From Ktedonobacter racemifer DSM 44963 (GTDB taxonomy: Bacteria > Chloroflexota > Ktedonobacteria > Ktedonobacterales > Ktedonobacteraceae): 64,000 bases of DNA. The stretch covers positions 1,054,001-1,118,000 of the forward strand of contig NZ_ADVG01000003.1 in the NCBI RefSeq assembly GCF_000178855.1. Reading direction: 5' to 3'. Numbering within the stretch: position 1 is the first letter of the stretch; every line of letters starts with the position of its first letter. The notes under the pieces are model-generated. The model was not told where the DNA came from. It saw only the letters and a list, made by a program, of their open reading frames with translations, and searched no databases. This document shows positions 49,221-58,733 of the stretch, one piece after another. A program made the translations under genes and the position numbers.

Positions 49221-49427
49221 GAACAGAGCCGGTGGCGAACCTGCATGGTGTACGGTCTCTCATGGTGTTCCCTCAGACACCGCAGCCATGGATCAGCGCA
49301 CGGCCATGAAGGTCATGGTCCCGCGAAGGTAGGACCAGCATGAATGAATGAGGAGAAAAAAGATGTCTGAATCTCAAGAACAAACGCCTGTCCAGGAGCT
49401 CAGGCGACGTTGAGGGCAGAAGAGGTG

Positions 49428-49550
49428 CAGAATTCGCCAATCATTTGCAACGATTCTTCTATTGCCTTGCCTTTCCGGGGTCTACACTATTCCCGGACAA
49501 CGAACATGCCTCGCTCCGTATGCATATGCAGGCATGGTGGAGGAATGAAA
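49428..49550 (+). promoter_or_regulatory. Upstream promoter copy B, in front of the cupin relic
   Basis: AGAATTCGCCAATCATTTGC, then TCTACACTATTCCCGGACAA, and GCAGGCATGGTGGAGG align throughout with copy A. Its second half-site is degenerate. Together copies A and B indicate a duplicated regulated promoter in the intergenic DNA of the AraC locus. Confidence 0.55.
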
Positions 49551-49552
49551 CA

Positions 49553-49947
49553 ATAGATATCAAACGAAATGGCTCACACCCTTCTGGCAAGGGACCAGCC
49601 GACTATTTTACCGGCACGGTCCGCATCGATTCCCCGTTTGAGGCACCCGATCCAGCCCGTGTGGGTGGTGCCAGTGCACGTTCGAGCCTGGCGCTCGGAC
49701 CGCATGGCATAGTCATCCGCTCGGCCAGACGCTGATCGTTACGGCTGGCCTCGGTCGGGTCCAACGCTGGGGGGAGCCGATCCAGGAGATTCGCCCTGGG
49801 GACGTGATTTGGTTTGAGCCAGGGGAAAAACATTGGCACGGTGCCACACCAACCACGGCTCTGACCCATATCGCCATTGCCGAACGGCTTGATGGGAAGA
49901 CCACCGATTGGATGGAGAAGGTCAGCGACGAACACTACCACGCTTGA
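49553..49947 (+). pseudogene. Cupin-domain gene with frameshift and probable lost start
   Basis: Frame one, from 49553, reads (ATA)DIKRNGSHPSGKGPADYFTG and VRIDSPFEAPDPARVGGAS; the codon at the expected start, nine bases after GGAGG, is ATA. At about 49674-49680 one base is missing; the other frame then gives FEPGARTAWHSHPLGQTLIV and later PGDVIWFEPGEKHWHGATPT to TGA at 49945-49947. It matches the cupins that accompany AhpD-like/SDR genes (WHxHPLGQ metal site). Confidence 0.85.
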
Positions 49948-49965
49948 TCAAGGAGGGACAGCTCT

Positions 49966-50711
49966 ATGAGTACAAATATCGAAGGAAAAGTCGTTGTCAT
50001 CACGGGAGCCAGTAGCGGGCTAGGAGAGGCGACGGCCCGGCATCTCTCCGCCGGGGGTGCTACCGTCGTGCTGGGAGCGCGGCGCACCGAGCGCATCCAG
50101 GCACTGGCCAACGAACTGAACGGCGATGGGGGCAAGGCACTTGCCTCCAGACCGATGTCACCGACGCCAATCAGATGAAACGCCTGGTCGATGCAGCCGT
50201 ACAGACCTATGGGCGCGTTGATGTCATGATCAACAACGCCGGGCTCATGCCACATTCGCCCCTTGAGCGCCTCAAGGTCGACGACTGGAACCGAACCATC
50301 GACGTGAACATCAAGGGAGTGCTCTACGGCATTGCGGCAGCGCTACCGTATATGAAACAGCAAAAAGCTGGCCACATTATCAATGTGTCCTCGGTGGCTG
50401 GTCATAAGGTTCGTCCTGGAAGCGCGGTCTATGCGGCGACCAAGACAGCCGTGCTGGTGATCTCCGAAGGGCTGCGCCAGGAAGTCAAACCCTATAACAT
50501 CCGCACGACGGTGATCTCGCCGGGCGCGGTGGCCACGGAACTGCCCAACAGCATCACTGAGCCGGATATTGCTGAAAACGTTCAGAAACTCTATGAAGAA
50601 ATGGCCATTCCGGCTGACTCCTTTGCGCGGGCCGTCGCCTTTGCCATGAGCCAACCCGACGACGTGGACATCAATGAAATCTTGTTCCGGCCCACAAGCC
50701 AGGAGCTTTGA
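49966..50711 (+). pseudogene. SDR oxidoreductase gene with a one-base deletion
   Basis: The first frame (ATG 49966, AGGAGGGACAGC upstream) reads MSTNIEGKVVVITGASSGLG to ...GGKALA, and the second frame, from 50145, LQTDVTDANQMKRLVDAAVQ and on through NNAG, active-site YAATK and the C-terminal DINEILFRPTSQEL. The join needs one extra base near 50143. Otherwise the gene is intact and complete in length (about 248 codons), so the lesion is recent, or a sequencing error. Confidence 0.87.
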
Positions 50712-50736
50712 GGAGAAGCAAAAAGGAGAACTACCA

Positions 50737-51597
50737 ATGTCAGCTATTCCATCGGTCAGCCTCAATAACGGGGTGAAGATGCCCCTCTTGGGGTTTGGCG
50801 TCTTCCAGATGCATGACGCCGAAGAATGCGAACGCAGCGTCTACGACGCCATCCGCACCGGCTATCGCCTGATTGATACTGCGGCTTCCTATGGCAATGA
50901 AGAGGCCGTCGGCAAAGCCATCAAGCGGAGCGGTGTGCCAAGGGAAGAGCTGTTCGTCACCACCAAGCTCTGGATTCAGGATGCCGGAGACGAGCGCACC
51001 AGGCCAGCGTTCGAGCGATCGTTGCAGCGGTTACAACTGGAGTATCTGGATCTCTACCTGATTCACCAGCCCTTTGGGGATGTATATGGCGCGTGGCGCG
51101 CGATGGAGAAGTTGTACCAGGAAGGCCGGATACGCGCCATCGGGGTCAGCAACTTCCAACCCGACCGGTTGATGGACCTGATGGTGCATCACCACGTCGT
51201 TCCTGCCGTGAATCAGGTTGAAACCCATCCGTTCAATCAGCAAATCGAAACCCAGAAATTCTTGCAGGAAAACCATGTTCAGGTGGAATCCTGGGGACCG
51301 TTTGCGGAAGGCAAACACAACATTTTCGAGAACGAGTTGCTGCGTTCCATCGCAGGCAAGTATCAGAAAACCGTGGCGCAAGTCATTCTGCGCTGGCTGA
51401 CCCAGAGAGGGGTCGTGGTGATTCCCAAATCAGTCCGTAAGGAACGAATCGTTGAAAACTTCAACATCTTCGATTTCTCGCTTCACCCGGAAGATATGGC
51501 GGCGATGAGGACGCTGGACACCAAAACCAGCAGCTTCTTCGACCACCGTGACCCCAACGCCGTGAAGAGATTGGGCGAAGCAACACGTCCGACCTAA
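50737..51597 (+). CDS. Aldo/keto reductase (AKR5-like)
   Basis: 286 aa, intact. Tetrad Asp47, Tyr52 (DTAASYGNE), Lys77 (TTKLW) and His110 (LIHQP) is present, as are GVSNFQPDRL and IPKSVRKERIVENF (NADPH site). ATG 50737 follows AAAAGGAGAACTACC. The last gene of the AraC-cupin-SDR-AKR locus and the only one undamaged. Without its activator it may be poorly expressed. Confidence 0.92.
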   Translation: MSAIPSVSLNNGVKMPLLGFGVFQMHDAEECERSVYDAIRTGYRLIDTAASYGNEEAVGKAIKRSGVPREELFVTTKLWIQDAGDERTRPAFERSLQRLQLEYLDLYLIHQPFGDVYGAWRAMEKLYQEGRIRAIGVSNFQPDRLMDLMVHHHVVPAVNQVETHPFNQQIETQKFLQENHVQVESWGPFAEGKHNIFENELLRSIAGKYQKTVAQVILRWLTQRGVVVIPKSVRKERIVENFNIFDFSLHPEDMAAMRTLDTKTSSFFDHRDPNAVKRLGEATRPT

Positions 51598-51666
51598 ACG
51601 GACGAGCGGCCCCTGTGCATCTGGTAACGGAGAGAGCGTTTTCCGAGGGAGGAAAGCACAAAAAGG

Positions 51667-52653
51667 TTATGTAGTTGAGACGCGCTGGCCGGTTTCGAAG
51701 GAGCGAATGGCCGCGAGGGCTAGTTCCAATGCGCGGCGGCCTGCTTCGGCCGGGACAGGGGGTCTCTGGCCCTGTTTAAAGGCTTGCAGCACGGCATCCA
51801 GGTGTTTGTCGAAGGTACGGTGAAACTCGCGGTCCCTATCGTTAAAATAGCCCGCCTGCCAGACTTCCCCTGTCTCGTTACCGGTGGCCTGGAAGGTATA
51901 GCGGCGCACTGTATCTTCGATCAAGATACGCCCTTTGTCGCCATTAACTTCGACGAGGTGCGTGCCAGGATAGGCATACGATGTGTCATATGATCCTACG
52001 AGGCTGCCGACGGCGCCATTGGCGAAGCGCAGAGCCAGCACAAGCGTGCGATACCCACCACCCGTTTTGTCGGTCATCTGGGCCGCTACCGAGGCTATCG
52101 GGCCGCACATAAATTCCAGCATGTCAAAACCGTGACACTGGGTCTCTATAAGGTTGGCATGTGGGTGGTCACTGCTCCCCTCGCCCCCAAAGCGCCAGGT
52201 AGCGAAGGAAATATCGCCCAGACGTCCATCAGCAATGGCCTGGTGGGCCATCTGCACCGGGCGCGCATAGCGATGGTTAAAGTTGATCGCGAAGAAGAGC
52301 GAGCGTTTAGCGGCTTCGTTCAGCAAGATGTCCGCTTCGCCCAGGTCGAAGACGAGCGGTTTTTCTACTAGCAGCGGAAAGCCAGCCTGAATGATGCGCA
52401 GGGTCGTGGCGAAATGCTCCTGATTGGGGAGGCAGACGCTTACCAGGTCAGGCTGCTCTTGCTCCAGCAGCTTATCCAGGTCGTTGTAGGCACGCACGCC
52501 ATAGGCTTCGGCGCGGGCACGGGTTTTCTCCTCGGAGCGTCCAAAGATGGCGCAGAAATCGACGTCGGGCCTCTCGGAGAAGACCCGCGCATGCTGGAGC
52601 CCCCAGGAACCCGCGCCTACCAGGGCGACTTTTATCCGTTTCTCTGTGCTCAT
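51667..52653 (-). CDS. Gfo/Idh/MocA-family oxidoreductase
   Basis: 328 aa. N-terminal Rossmann fold (VALVGAGSWGLQHARVFSERPDV), LLVEKPL with the substrate-binding Lys near 96, and the C-terminal alpha/beta domain with HPHANLIETQCHGFDMLEF. NAD(P)-dependent oxidation of a sugar or cyclitol. Its ATG overlaps the stop of the upstream dehydrogenase gene by 4 bp (ATGA). Confidence 0.9.
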   Translation of the reverse strand: MSTEKRIKVALVGAGSWGLQHARVFSERPDVDFCAIFGRSEEKTRARAEAYGVRAYNDLDKLLEQEQPDLVSVCLPNQEHFATTLRIIQAGFPLLVEKPLVFDLGEADILLNEAAKRSLFFAINFNHRYARPVQMAHQAIADGRLGDISFATWRFGGEGSSDHPHANLIETQCHGFDMLEFMCGPIASVAAQMTDKTGGGYRTLVLALRFANGAVGSLVGSYDTSYAYPGTHLVEVNGDKGRILIEDTVRRYTFQATGNETGEVWQAGYFNDRDREFHRTFDKHLDAVLQAFKQGQRPPVPAEAGRRALELALAAIRSFETGQRVSTT

Positions 52654-53684
52654 TGCGCGATAACAACCTTTCCAGTTTTTCCACCAAAAAAGAGTCCGAA
52701 GGCCTGCTGGATCTCACTGACAGGAAAGATATGCGTAATAATCTGGCGTAGATAGGAGCGATGTTGTTGGAGTAACGCAAGGTTGTAGGTAAGCTCCTGG
52801 TAGGCAAAATATTCGCTACCCATGACAGCTCGCTCGGTGGCAATAAGATCGGAGGAGACATGAAGTTGCAGGTCCTCACCATGACCGACACAGACCAGGA
52901 CACCTCGCTGTGCCAATACTCCCAGGGCATCCTGGCGCGCAACCTGTTTGCCGCTGCTATCGACGGCCAGGTCAACGCTTAAGATACCATGCTTGCGGAC
53001 CCCTTCCGCAAGCGTTGTCTCTTTAAGCTGAATCGGCTTCCCACCTAACTGCTCCGCCAGGGCCAGGCGATATTCGCTCACGTCCGAGATCAAGACGGGG
53101 AAATCCTCTCCCAGCAAGACTTTCGCCATCGCCAGCACCGCCAGGCCGATAGGACCAGCTCCAGTGACCACTAGCGACTCGATATCAGGATAGACAAGTC
53201 GCGCACGCTTAATGGCATGACCACCGGTCCCCATGATGTCGAGTAGTAAGGTAGCATCGGCAAAGGAAAGGTCAGGGTCGATGGGGAAGAAGATGTTTTC
53301 GTGAATAAGTTCATAGGAGCCGTAGCCGCCATCTCTGTTAAAACCCATATCGCCGCGTTTATGTAAACACTGGTTAGTAAAGCTCTTGTGGCAGGAGCGG
53401 CAGGAGCCACAGTAATCCATCAGGAAAATAACGCCTGGGGTCCCAAGAGGAGTATGCGTGCCTGGTCCCGCCGCGACGACAACACCGCTTGCTTCATGGC
53501 CCGGCGTCACAGTGGACCCGGCGTAAAACTGCCCACGGTCCGTACCGCAGATAGCATTGGCCTTAACCTGGATCAGGAGCTCTCCCTCCCCTGGTGTCGG
53601 CACGCCTTTTTCGACGAAATCAATCTTGCCCTGCCCAACAAAATTTGGGACCCGCACCCTTGCCGGTACAACGCTCTGTGTCAT
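52650..53684 (-). CDS. Zinc-dependent medium-chain dehydrogenase
   Basis: 344 aa. Catalytic zinc ligands Cys46 and His63-Glu64 (AICGTDRGQFYAG, TPGHEASG); structural zinc Cys92, Cys95, Cys98, Cys106. Rossmann fold GAGPIGLAVLAMAK. AAAGGTTGTGAC precedes the ATG. Sorbitol or threonine dehydrogenase-like; with the Gfo/Idh gene it probably oxidises a sugar or polyol, released by a LacI-type regulator. Confidence 0.9.
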   Translation of the reverse strand: MTQSVVPARVRVPNFVGQGKIDFVEKGVPTPGEGELLIQVKANAICGTDRGQFYAGSTVTPGHEASGVVVAAGPGTHTPLGTPGVIFLMDYCGSCRSCHKSFTNQCLHKRGDMGFNRDGGYGSYELIHENIFFPIDPDLSFADATLLLDIMGTGGHAIKRARLVYPDIESLVVTGAGPIGLAVLAMAKVLLGEDFPVLISDVSEYRLALAEQLGGKPIQLKETTLAEGVRKHGILSVDLAVDSSGKQVARQDALGVLAQRGVLVCVGHGEDLQLHVSSDLIATERAVMGSEYFAYQELTYNLALLQQHRSYLRQIITHIFPVSEIQQAFGLFFGGKTGKVVIAQ

Positions 53685-53701
53685 GTCACAACCTTTCGTT
53701 A

Positions 53702-54712
53702 TTAACAGGATTTGCGTTTTATAAGTGTCAGTTCGAAGATCTGTGGTTCTGGCTGCTCAAGCGGCTTCACTCCCTGGATACGTTCGAGCAGGAGGCGGGC
53801 ACTGGCCGCGCCCATCTCATAGATAGGCTGATGAATCGTGGTGAGGGGTGGATGGACGAGCGAGGCTGTAGGAATATCATCAAAGCCGATAACCGCGACC
53901 TCCTCTGGGACAGCGATTTTATGCTCGGCCAGGTAGTGCAGAGCACCTAAAGCCGAGAGGTCGTTCGCCGCGAAGATGCAGGTTAACTCGGGATGGCGCT
54001 GTAGGAGCGCTTCCGTCGCACTGATACCCTTATCAAAGCGGAAGTCGGCCTGGGCAATCGGCAATTGTGAGTGCCTATCGATGGTATCGATCGCAAGATG
54101 CTGCCAGTTCATCGCATCAAGATAGGCACGCAAACGTAAATCGGAGAAGCGTAGCCCTGGTGGTCCCGCCAAAAAGCCAATACGCCTATGCCCACACTCA
54201 AGGGCCCATTGCAGCGCCTCCATCGCTCCCTTATAGTGATCGACTGTGATATCAGAAGTACCTATTGCCTCGCCATGGTCAATCACGACCAGGGGCAGAC
54301 CCACCTCAGAGAGTTTACTCTTCAATACATTGGCATTCGCTGGGGAGAGCAGGATCACGCCATCAACCAGTTGCTGGCGCAGCATCTCAACCGTGTTGAG
54401 TTCATGCTCCATCTGCCACAGGGTATCCAACAACATCATGGTATACCCCTGTCGGCGCGCTTCATCTGAGATACCACTCGCGATACCAGGCACAAATGGA
54501 TTCGTCAGGTCATGCACGACGACGCCAATGATCATGGTACGCTTTTTGGCTAAGGCACGCGCCACCCCATTCGGGGTGTATTGCAACTTCTTGATCGCGT
54601 CCATAACTTTTTCGCGCGTCTCCTGACTCACATATCCTGTACTGTTCAAAACACGCGAGATGGTCCCGACTCCCAGGCCAGTCTCCTTCGCGATATCCCG
54701 AATCGTTGCCAT
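53702..54712 (-). CDS. LacI-family regulator of the dehydrogenase operon
   Basis: 336 aa. HTH ATIRDIAKETGLGVGTISRVLN, hinge YTPNGVARALAKKRT, and effector domain (VHDLTNPFVPGIASGI, CIFAANDLSALGALHYLAEH, VIGFDDIPTASLVHPPLTTI). First gene of the operon: its stop is 17 bp before the dehydrogenase start. A palindromic operator at its own promoter implies autoregulation of the whole operon. Confidence 0.93.
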   Translation of the reverse strand: MATIRDIAKETGLGVGTISRVLNSTGYVSQETREKVMDAIKKLQYTPNGVARALAKKRTMIIGVVVHDLTNPFVPGIASGISDEARRQGYTMMLLDTLWQMEHELNTVEMLRQQLVDGVILLSPANANVLKSKLSEVGLPLVVIDHGEAIGTSDITVDHYKGAMEALQWALECGHRRIGFLAGPPGLRFSDLRLRAYLDAMNWQHLAIDTIDRHSQLPIAQADFRFDKGISATEALLQRHPELTCIFAANDLSALGALHYLAEHKIAVPEEVAVIGFDDIPTASLVHPPLTTIHQPIYEMGAASARLLLERIQGVKPLEQPEPQIFELTLIKRKSC

Positions 54713-54735
54713 ACTTTCCTTTCATCTCCAGATGT

Positions 54736-54786
54736 GGAACCGGTTCCCTACTAATTAGTATAGGGAAGAGAAGCATCTTCTGTCAA
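54736..54786 (-). promoter_or_regulatory. Promoter and operator of the LacI-dehydrogenase operon
   Basis: Minus strand TTGACA (54786-54781), 18 bp, TATACT (54762-54757), then the perfect 12-bp palindrome GGAACCGGTTCC (54747-54736) at the transcription start, followed by the start codon 24 bp on. A classic LacI-family site. Confidence 0.88.
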
Positions 54787-54865
54787 GTTTTCATCGCTTG
54801 AAGCTTAGTAAGAAAGCAGAGTAGAATAGGGGGAGACAATCTGTGACCAAACCAGGAGAACAAGC

Positions 54866-57526
54866 ATGTACACGTTCGCAATTCCCCCCACCCTTTTCCT
54901 CGGACGAGAGCAGGAAATCGCCGAGATTAGCGCGCTATTAGACAATCCATCCTGCCGTTTATTGACACTCGTTGGCCCGGGTGGGATCGGTAAGACGCGC
55001 CTGGCAATGGAAGTTGCCACCCATAAACGCGCTTCGTTCTCCGATGGCGTCTATTTTGTGCCGCTCGCTGCGCTAGACCAGGCCGATGAACTGTTCACGG
55101 CTATCGCCGAAGCAATGCCGTTTCGTTTTCAGCAGGACCAGCGCAGCCCGCGCGAGCAGTTTTTTGCCTATTTGAGTGAGAAGCAGGCGCAGTGTCTCCT
55201 CCTGGTACTGGATAATGTTGAGCAGCTCCTGCACGGCGTGGACCTCATTTCCGACATCCTGGCAGTTACGACCAACCTGAAAATCCTCGTTACCTCTCGC
55301 GAGACACTTAACTTGCAGGAAGAATGGGTCCGGCAGATTGGAGGCCTTACCTATCCCAGGCAAGCAGAGGGCGATCCGCTTGAGGAGTATAGCGCGATAC
55401 AGTTGTTTCTAGATCGGGCGCGGCACATACGCGGCGACTTCGACCTGGCTGAAGTCCGCAAGAGCGTGGTGGACATCTGCCGCCTCGTCGAAGGGATGCC
55501 TCTGGCTATCGAGCTAGCGGCCGGCTGGCTGAAGACACTCCAACCTGCTGATATAGCCCAGGAAATCCAACACAATCTAAACCTGCTCGCGACCCGCTCG
55601 CGCAACCTGCCGGAGCGACATCGCAGCATTCGCTTTGTCTTTGATCATTCCTGGCAACTCATGACAGAACACGAACGCAATGTCTTCCAGAGGATATCCA
55701 TCTTTCGCGGGGGCTTCACACGCGAGGCGGCCCAGGTTGTGGCCGGTGCCTCCCTCGATACACTCGCAGGATTGATTGATCAATCGATGATCCGTTTGAA
55801 TGCAGCGGGTCGCTACGAGATCCATGAATTGCTGCGGCAGTATGGCGCGGAACAATTGGAGGCCGCGGGCCAGACAGAGGCCGTACAGCAGGCATATGTC
55901 GCTTATTATCTTGGCCAACTATACCGACTCGAGCAAGATATTAAAAGCCATCAGCAAATCGCCGCGCTAGACATCATCGCAGCAGACTTTGAGGATGTAC
56001 GCCACGCCTGGCACCTGGCCATACAACTGAGACAGCTCGCGGCCCTTTCCCAGGCCGTCGAAAGTCTACACTGGTTCGCCGATATGCGTAGTCGGTATCA
56101 TGAAGTTGTGCCTCTACTACAAGCCGCGCTTGAACAGTTCTTGCCAGCCCCATCTCAAGAAGAGCTCGCCATGTGCTACCGCATCCAGGTACGCCTGGCG
56201 CGCCTGGTCTTGTTGGGCAACCTGCAAATAGATGAGAACCTGGGAGCCCAAATCGACAACTGCCTGGCCCTGGCACGTACGCGCCAGGATCAAGCGGAGG
56301 TAGGCTTCTGCCTCCTGATCTCGGGCATTTACGCTATTCAGGAGGCAGAGCAGAAAGAGCCACCCGATTTTTCCAGGGCCGTGGCAACCTTTCAGGAATG
56401 CGCAGCCGTCTTCGAGGCGCTTGGTGATCCTTATTATCGGGCAGAGCCGCTCGCCTGGCTGGCCTGTGGAACCCTGGCCTCTTTCAATACAGGACGCTTC
56501 TCTATTCGTGAGCTTCTTAAGCAAAATCTCGACTTGCGGCGCGAGATTGGGGATCATAATGGCATAGCCTGGATCACCCTCAATCTATCCAATGATGCGC
56601 TTGGAGAACTAGATTATCTTGCATATGAGCGCTATGCCCGGGAGGCGCTTGCCCTGATGCGTGAAATCGATAGTGTCAAAGGCATCCTGCAAGCTATGTT
56701 CCAGGTGACCCAGGCGGCTCTCTTGAAGGGCGAGTTGGAAGAAGCCCAGACGCTCGCTGAGCAGGTTCGCGACCTGGCTGATAAGACCAACAACCTCAAT
56801 GGTTTAGTATGGTCAACGGATATCCTGGCCTTTCTGCTCAGTATAAAGAACGAGGCTTATACAGAAGCTGCGGATCTCATTCAAGCAAGCCAGGCCAGGT
56901 TCCAGAAGCCGTTCTTCGGCAACCCTAGCGACCTGGGAAGACGCTGGGGACAGGCGATAGTGCATTGTGGACAGGGCCAGTATGCACCCGCTAGGCAACT
57001 TTACGCCTCCCTATTCTGGGAGCGCCACGACGATCCCGGTCCCGCGACCATCTGTCTGGCCCTCGAAGCGGTCGCGCTCGCCTATGAAGGAGAGCCAGAG
57101 AAAGCCGTTGAACTGTTGAGCCTGGCCTTTCATCAGCCCGCCTGGGTCAACGGCTGGCTGCATCGCTGGCCCTTACTCACACGCCTAAGCATTAATCTAC
57201 AACTCCAATTGGGTGACCAGGCGTATCAAGCAGCCTGGGAACGAGGTGCCCTACTCGATCTGGAGACCACCATCCAATCAATCCTGGGTAAAGAGGATGA
57301 TACTCCCCACGAGATAGCCAATCAATCACTCCTTGAGCCCCTGAGCGGACGTGAGCTAGAGGTATTAGGCCTGATTGCAGAGGGCCTCTCCAATAGCGAG
57401 ATCGCCCGGCGGCTCGTCCTCTCGGTAGGCACGGTCAAAGTCCATACGCGCAACATCTACGGCAAGCTGAGCGTGAGCAGTCGCACCCAGGCTCTCGCCC
57501 AGGCAACCAGACTCAATCTGTTCTGA
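54866..57526 (+). CDS. LuxR-type regulator with NB-ARC-like ATPase and TPR-like helices
   Basis: 886 aa. Walker A GPGGIGKT at 37-44, Walker B LLLVLDNVEQ, ILVTSRE sensor, PLAIELAAGWLK, then about 450 residues of helical repeats and a C-terminal LuxR helix-turn-helix (LSGRELEVLGLIAEGLSNSE, then VKVHTRNIYGKL). ATP and effector binding probably switch DNA binding. AGGAGAACAAGC precedes the ATG. Divergent from the LacI operon but probably acts elsewhere. Confidence 0.92.
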   Translation: MYTFAIPPTLFLGREQEIAEISALLDNPSCRLLTLVGPGGIGKTRLAMEVATHKRASFSDGVYFVPLAALDQADELFTAIAEAMPFRFQQDQRSPREQFFAYLSEKQAQCLLLVLDNVEQLLHGVDLISDILAVTTNLKILVTSRETLNLQEEWVRQIGGLTYPRQAEGDPLEEYSAIQLFLDRARHIRGDFDLAEVRKSVVDICRLVEGMPLAIELAAGWLKTLQPADIAQEIQHNLNLLATRSRNLPERHRSIRFVFDHSWQLMTEHERNVFQRISIFRGGFTREAAQVVAGASLDTLAGLIDQSMIRLNAAGRYEIHELLRQYGAEQLEAAGQTEAVQQAYVAYYLGQLYRLEQDIKSHQQIAALDIIAADFEDVRHAWHLAIQLRQLAALSQAVESLHWFADMRSRYHEVVPLLQAALEQFLPAPSQEELAMCYRIQVRLARLVLLGNLQIDENLGAQIDNCLALARTRQDQAEVGFCLLISGIYAIQEAEQKEPPDFSRAVATFQECAAVFEALGDPYYRAEPLAWLACGTLASFNTGRFSIRELLKQNLDLRREIGDHNGIAWITLNLSNDALGELDYLAYERYAREALALMREIDSVKGILQAMFQVTQAALLKGELEEAQTLAEQVRDLADKTNNLNGLVWSTDILAFLLSIKNEAYTEAADLIQASQARFQKPFFGNPSDLGRRWGQAIVHCGQGQYAPARQLYASLFWERHDDPGPATICLALEAVALAYEGEPEKAVELLSLAFHQPAWVNGWLHRWPLLTRLSINLQLQLGDQAYQAAWERGALLDLETTIQSILGKEDDTPHEIANQSLLEPLSGRELEVLGLIAEGLSNSEIARRLVLSVGTVKVHTRNIYGKLSVSSRTQALAQATRLNLF

Positions 57527-57704
57527 AAGAACCCCAGAAATACCACCACTCTCGCTGTCAATTACCACTTTTGGTAGATCTCACTACCACCGCTCATCGC
57601 CTATACTTCAAACATCAGCAATGAGTCATGTAGTGCTTCACAGATAAAATAAAGCTTGACAAGCTATTTCATATCATTCAACCAAAAAGAAGAGAGTGTT
57701 AACT

Positions 57705-57914
57705 ATGCAATTTACGTCCTACACCAGCCTCAAATTCCTTCATGATCAGCAGGTTCAAGAAGCTCTGGAACGCTATCATCCTGACGCGGGGCATACAGCA
57801 TCAAAGCCAGAACGGCGCCAAGTGTTTAGAAAATTGTTTGCGCGTTTCCATCGCCAGCCTGATTGCCAGCCAACAGGCTCCTTAGCCCTGGCGAGAAAGC
57901 CCCAGACCTGCTAA
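57705..57914 (+). CDS. Small basic protein of unknown function
   Basis: 69 aa. ATG 57705 has AAGAAGAGAG upstream. The sequence (SLKFLHDQQVQEALERYHPD, RRQVFRKLFARFHRQ) is amphipathic and His/Arg-rich, without signal or membrane segments. It follows the LuxR-type gene by 178 bp and is closed by a hairpin, which supports it as a real gene. Family unknown. Confidence 0.55.
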   Translation: MQFTSYTSLKFLHDQQVQEALERYHPDAGHTASKPERRQVFRKLFARFHRQPDCQPTGSLALARKPQTC

Positions 57915-57947
57915 GAAAGCAACTTCTCGCCACTGCGTGGCACACTG

Positions 57948-58000
57948 ATAGGGATGTAGTGATGGGCTGACTGAGCGCCAGCCCATCACTACATCCCTAT
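57948..58000 (+). terminator. 22-bp perfect hairpin
   Basis: Arms 57948-57969 and 57979-58000. Apex GATGGGCTG-ACTGAGCGC-CAGCCCATC, like that at 9208-9284. Confidence 0.87.
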
Positions 58001-58017
58001 ATTATTACAAGTTAAAC

Positions 58018-58044
58018 TGCGGCTTACCGTTGAGGTAAGCCGCA
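58018..58044 (-). terminator. 11-bp hairpin of the secreted-protein gene
   Basis: TGCGGCTTACC (58018-58028) and GGTAAGCCGCA (58034-58044), about 30 bp past the stop of the minus-strand gene. Confidence 0.75.
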
Positions 58045-58075
58045 AAAGGAGGCGATTACAGCTTAACGTCAGCGC

Positions 58076-58528
58076 TTATGGGGTAAAGTTGCAGTCAGGA
58101 ACCCCAGCTATCTTCTGCCCGCCTTGAATGTAAATGTTAGAAACCCATACTTGTGTACCAAATCCGTAGATCAGAGACCACCAATTGTTGGTAATGCCTT
58201 CGGCAGTGACACTTGCACCTTGTTGCTGGCATATGGCCGTTACCCACTGTCGGGTAAAGTGTCCTTGAATAGAGCAATTTGTTGACGGATAGTAGTGACA
58301 CGAAGGCTGAGCGATACCCAGTGGGGAAGAATATCGAGCATTGACATTGGTTCCCCAAATATAGACAGACGTGTCAAGCGGCCGTACCTGAGAATTGGTA
58401 AGAGCCATAGAAGACTGCGTTTGCACTCGCGTCACTTGCGCTGAAGCAGTCCCTGTTGCTACTGGAGAGAGCAATGCAAACATTGCCAGCAAAATTGCGA
58501 CTAAGGGTAATAGAAGGAGTTTTTTCAA
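58076..58528 (-). CDS. Secreted SH3-like protein
   Basis: 150 aa. Signal peptide MKKLLLLPLVAILLAMFALL, cleavage probably after TASA. Mature domain: YIWGTNVNARYSSPLG, four Cys, WVTAICQQQGASVTAEG, and WWSLIYGFGTQVWVSNIYIQ, a pattern of bacterial SH3-like secreted domains. GAAAGGAACGCTAC lies before the ATG. Role unknown, perhaps wall binding. Confidence 0.75.
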   Translation of the reverse strand: MKKLLLLPLVAILLAMFALLSPVATGTASAQVTRVQTQSSMALTNSQVRPLDTSVYIWGTNVNARYSSPLGIAQPSCHYYPSTNCSIQGHFTRQWVTAICQQQGASVTAEGITNNWWSLIYGFGTQVWVSNIYIQGGQKIAGVPDCNFTP

Positions 58529-58733
58529 TGTAGCGTTCCTTTCTTGTTTAACTTTTATACAAGGTCATTGCTCAAAATATACACAACCACGCAGCATTGC
58601 ACCATGACAAAGACTCGCCACCTTACTGCCATCTTCCCATCACTTTGCCGCATTTTCTTAATAAACCGTTTTTCATCTATTATACTATTTATAGTATATT
58701 TTATAAGAAAATACCTGTCTGATAAAACCAACA

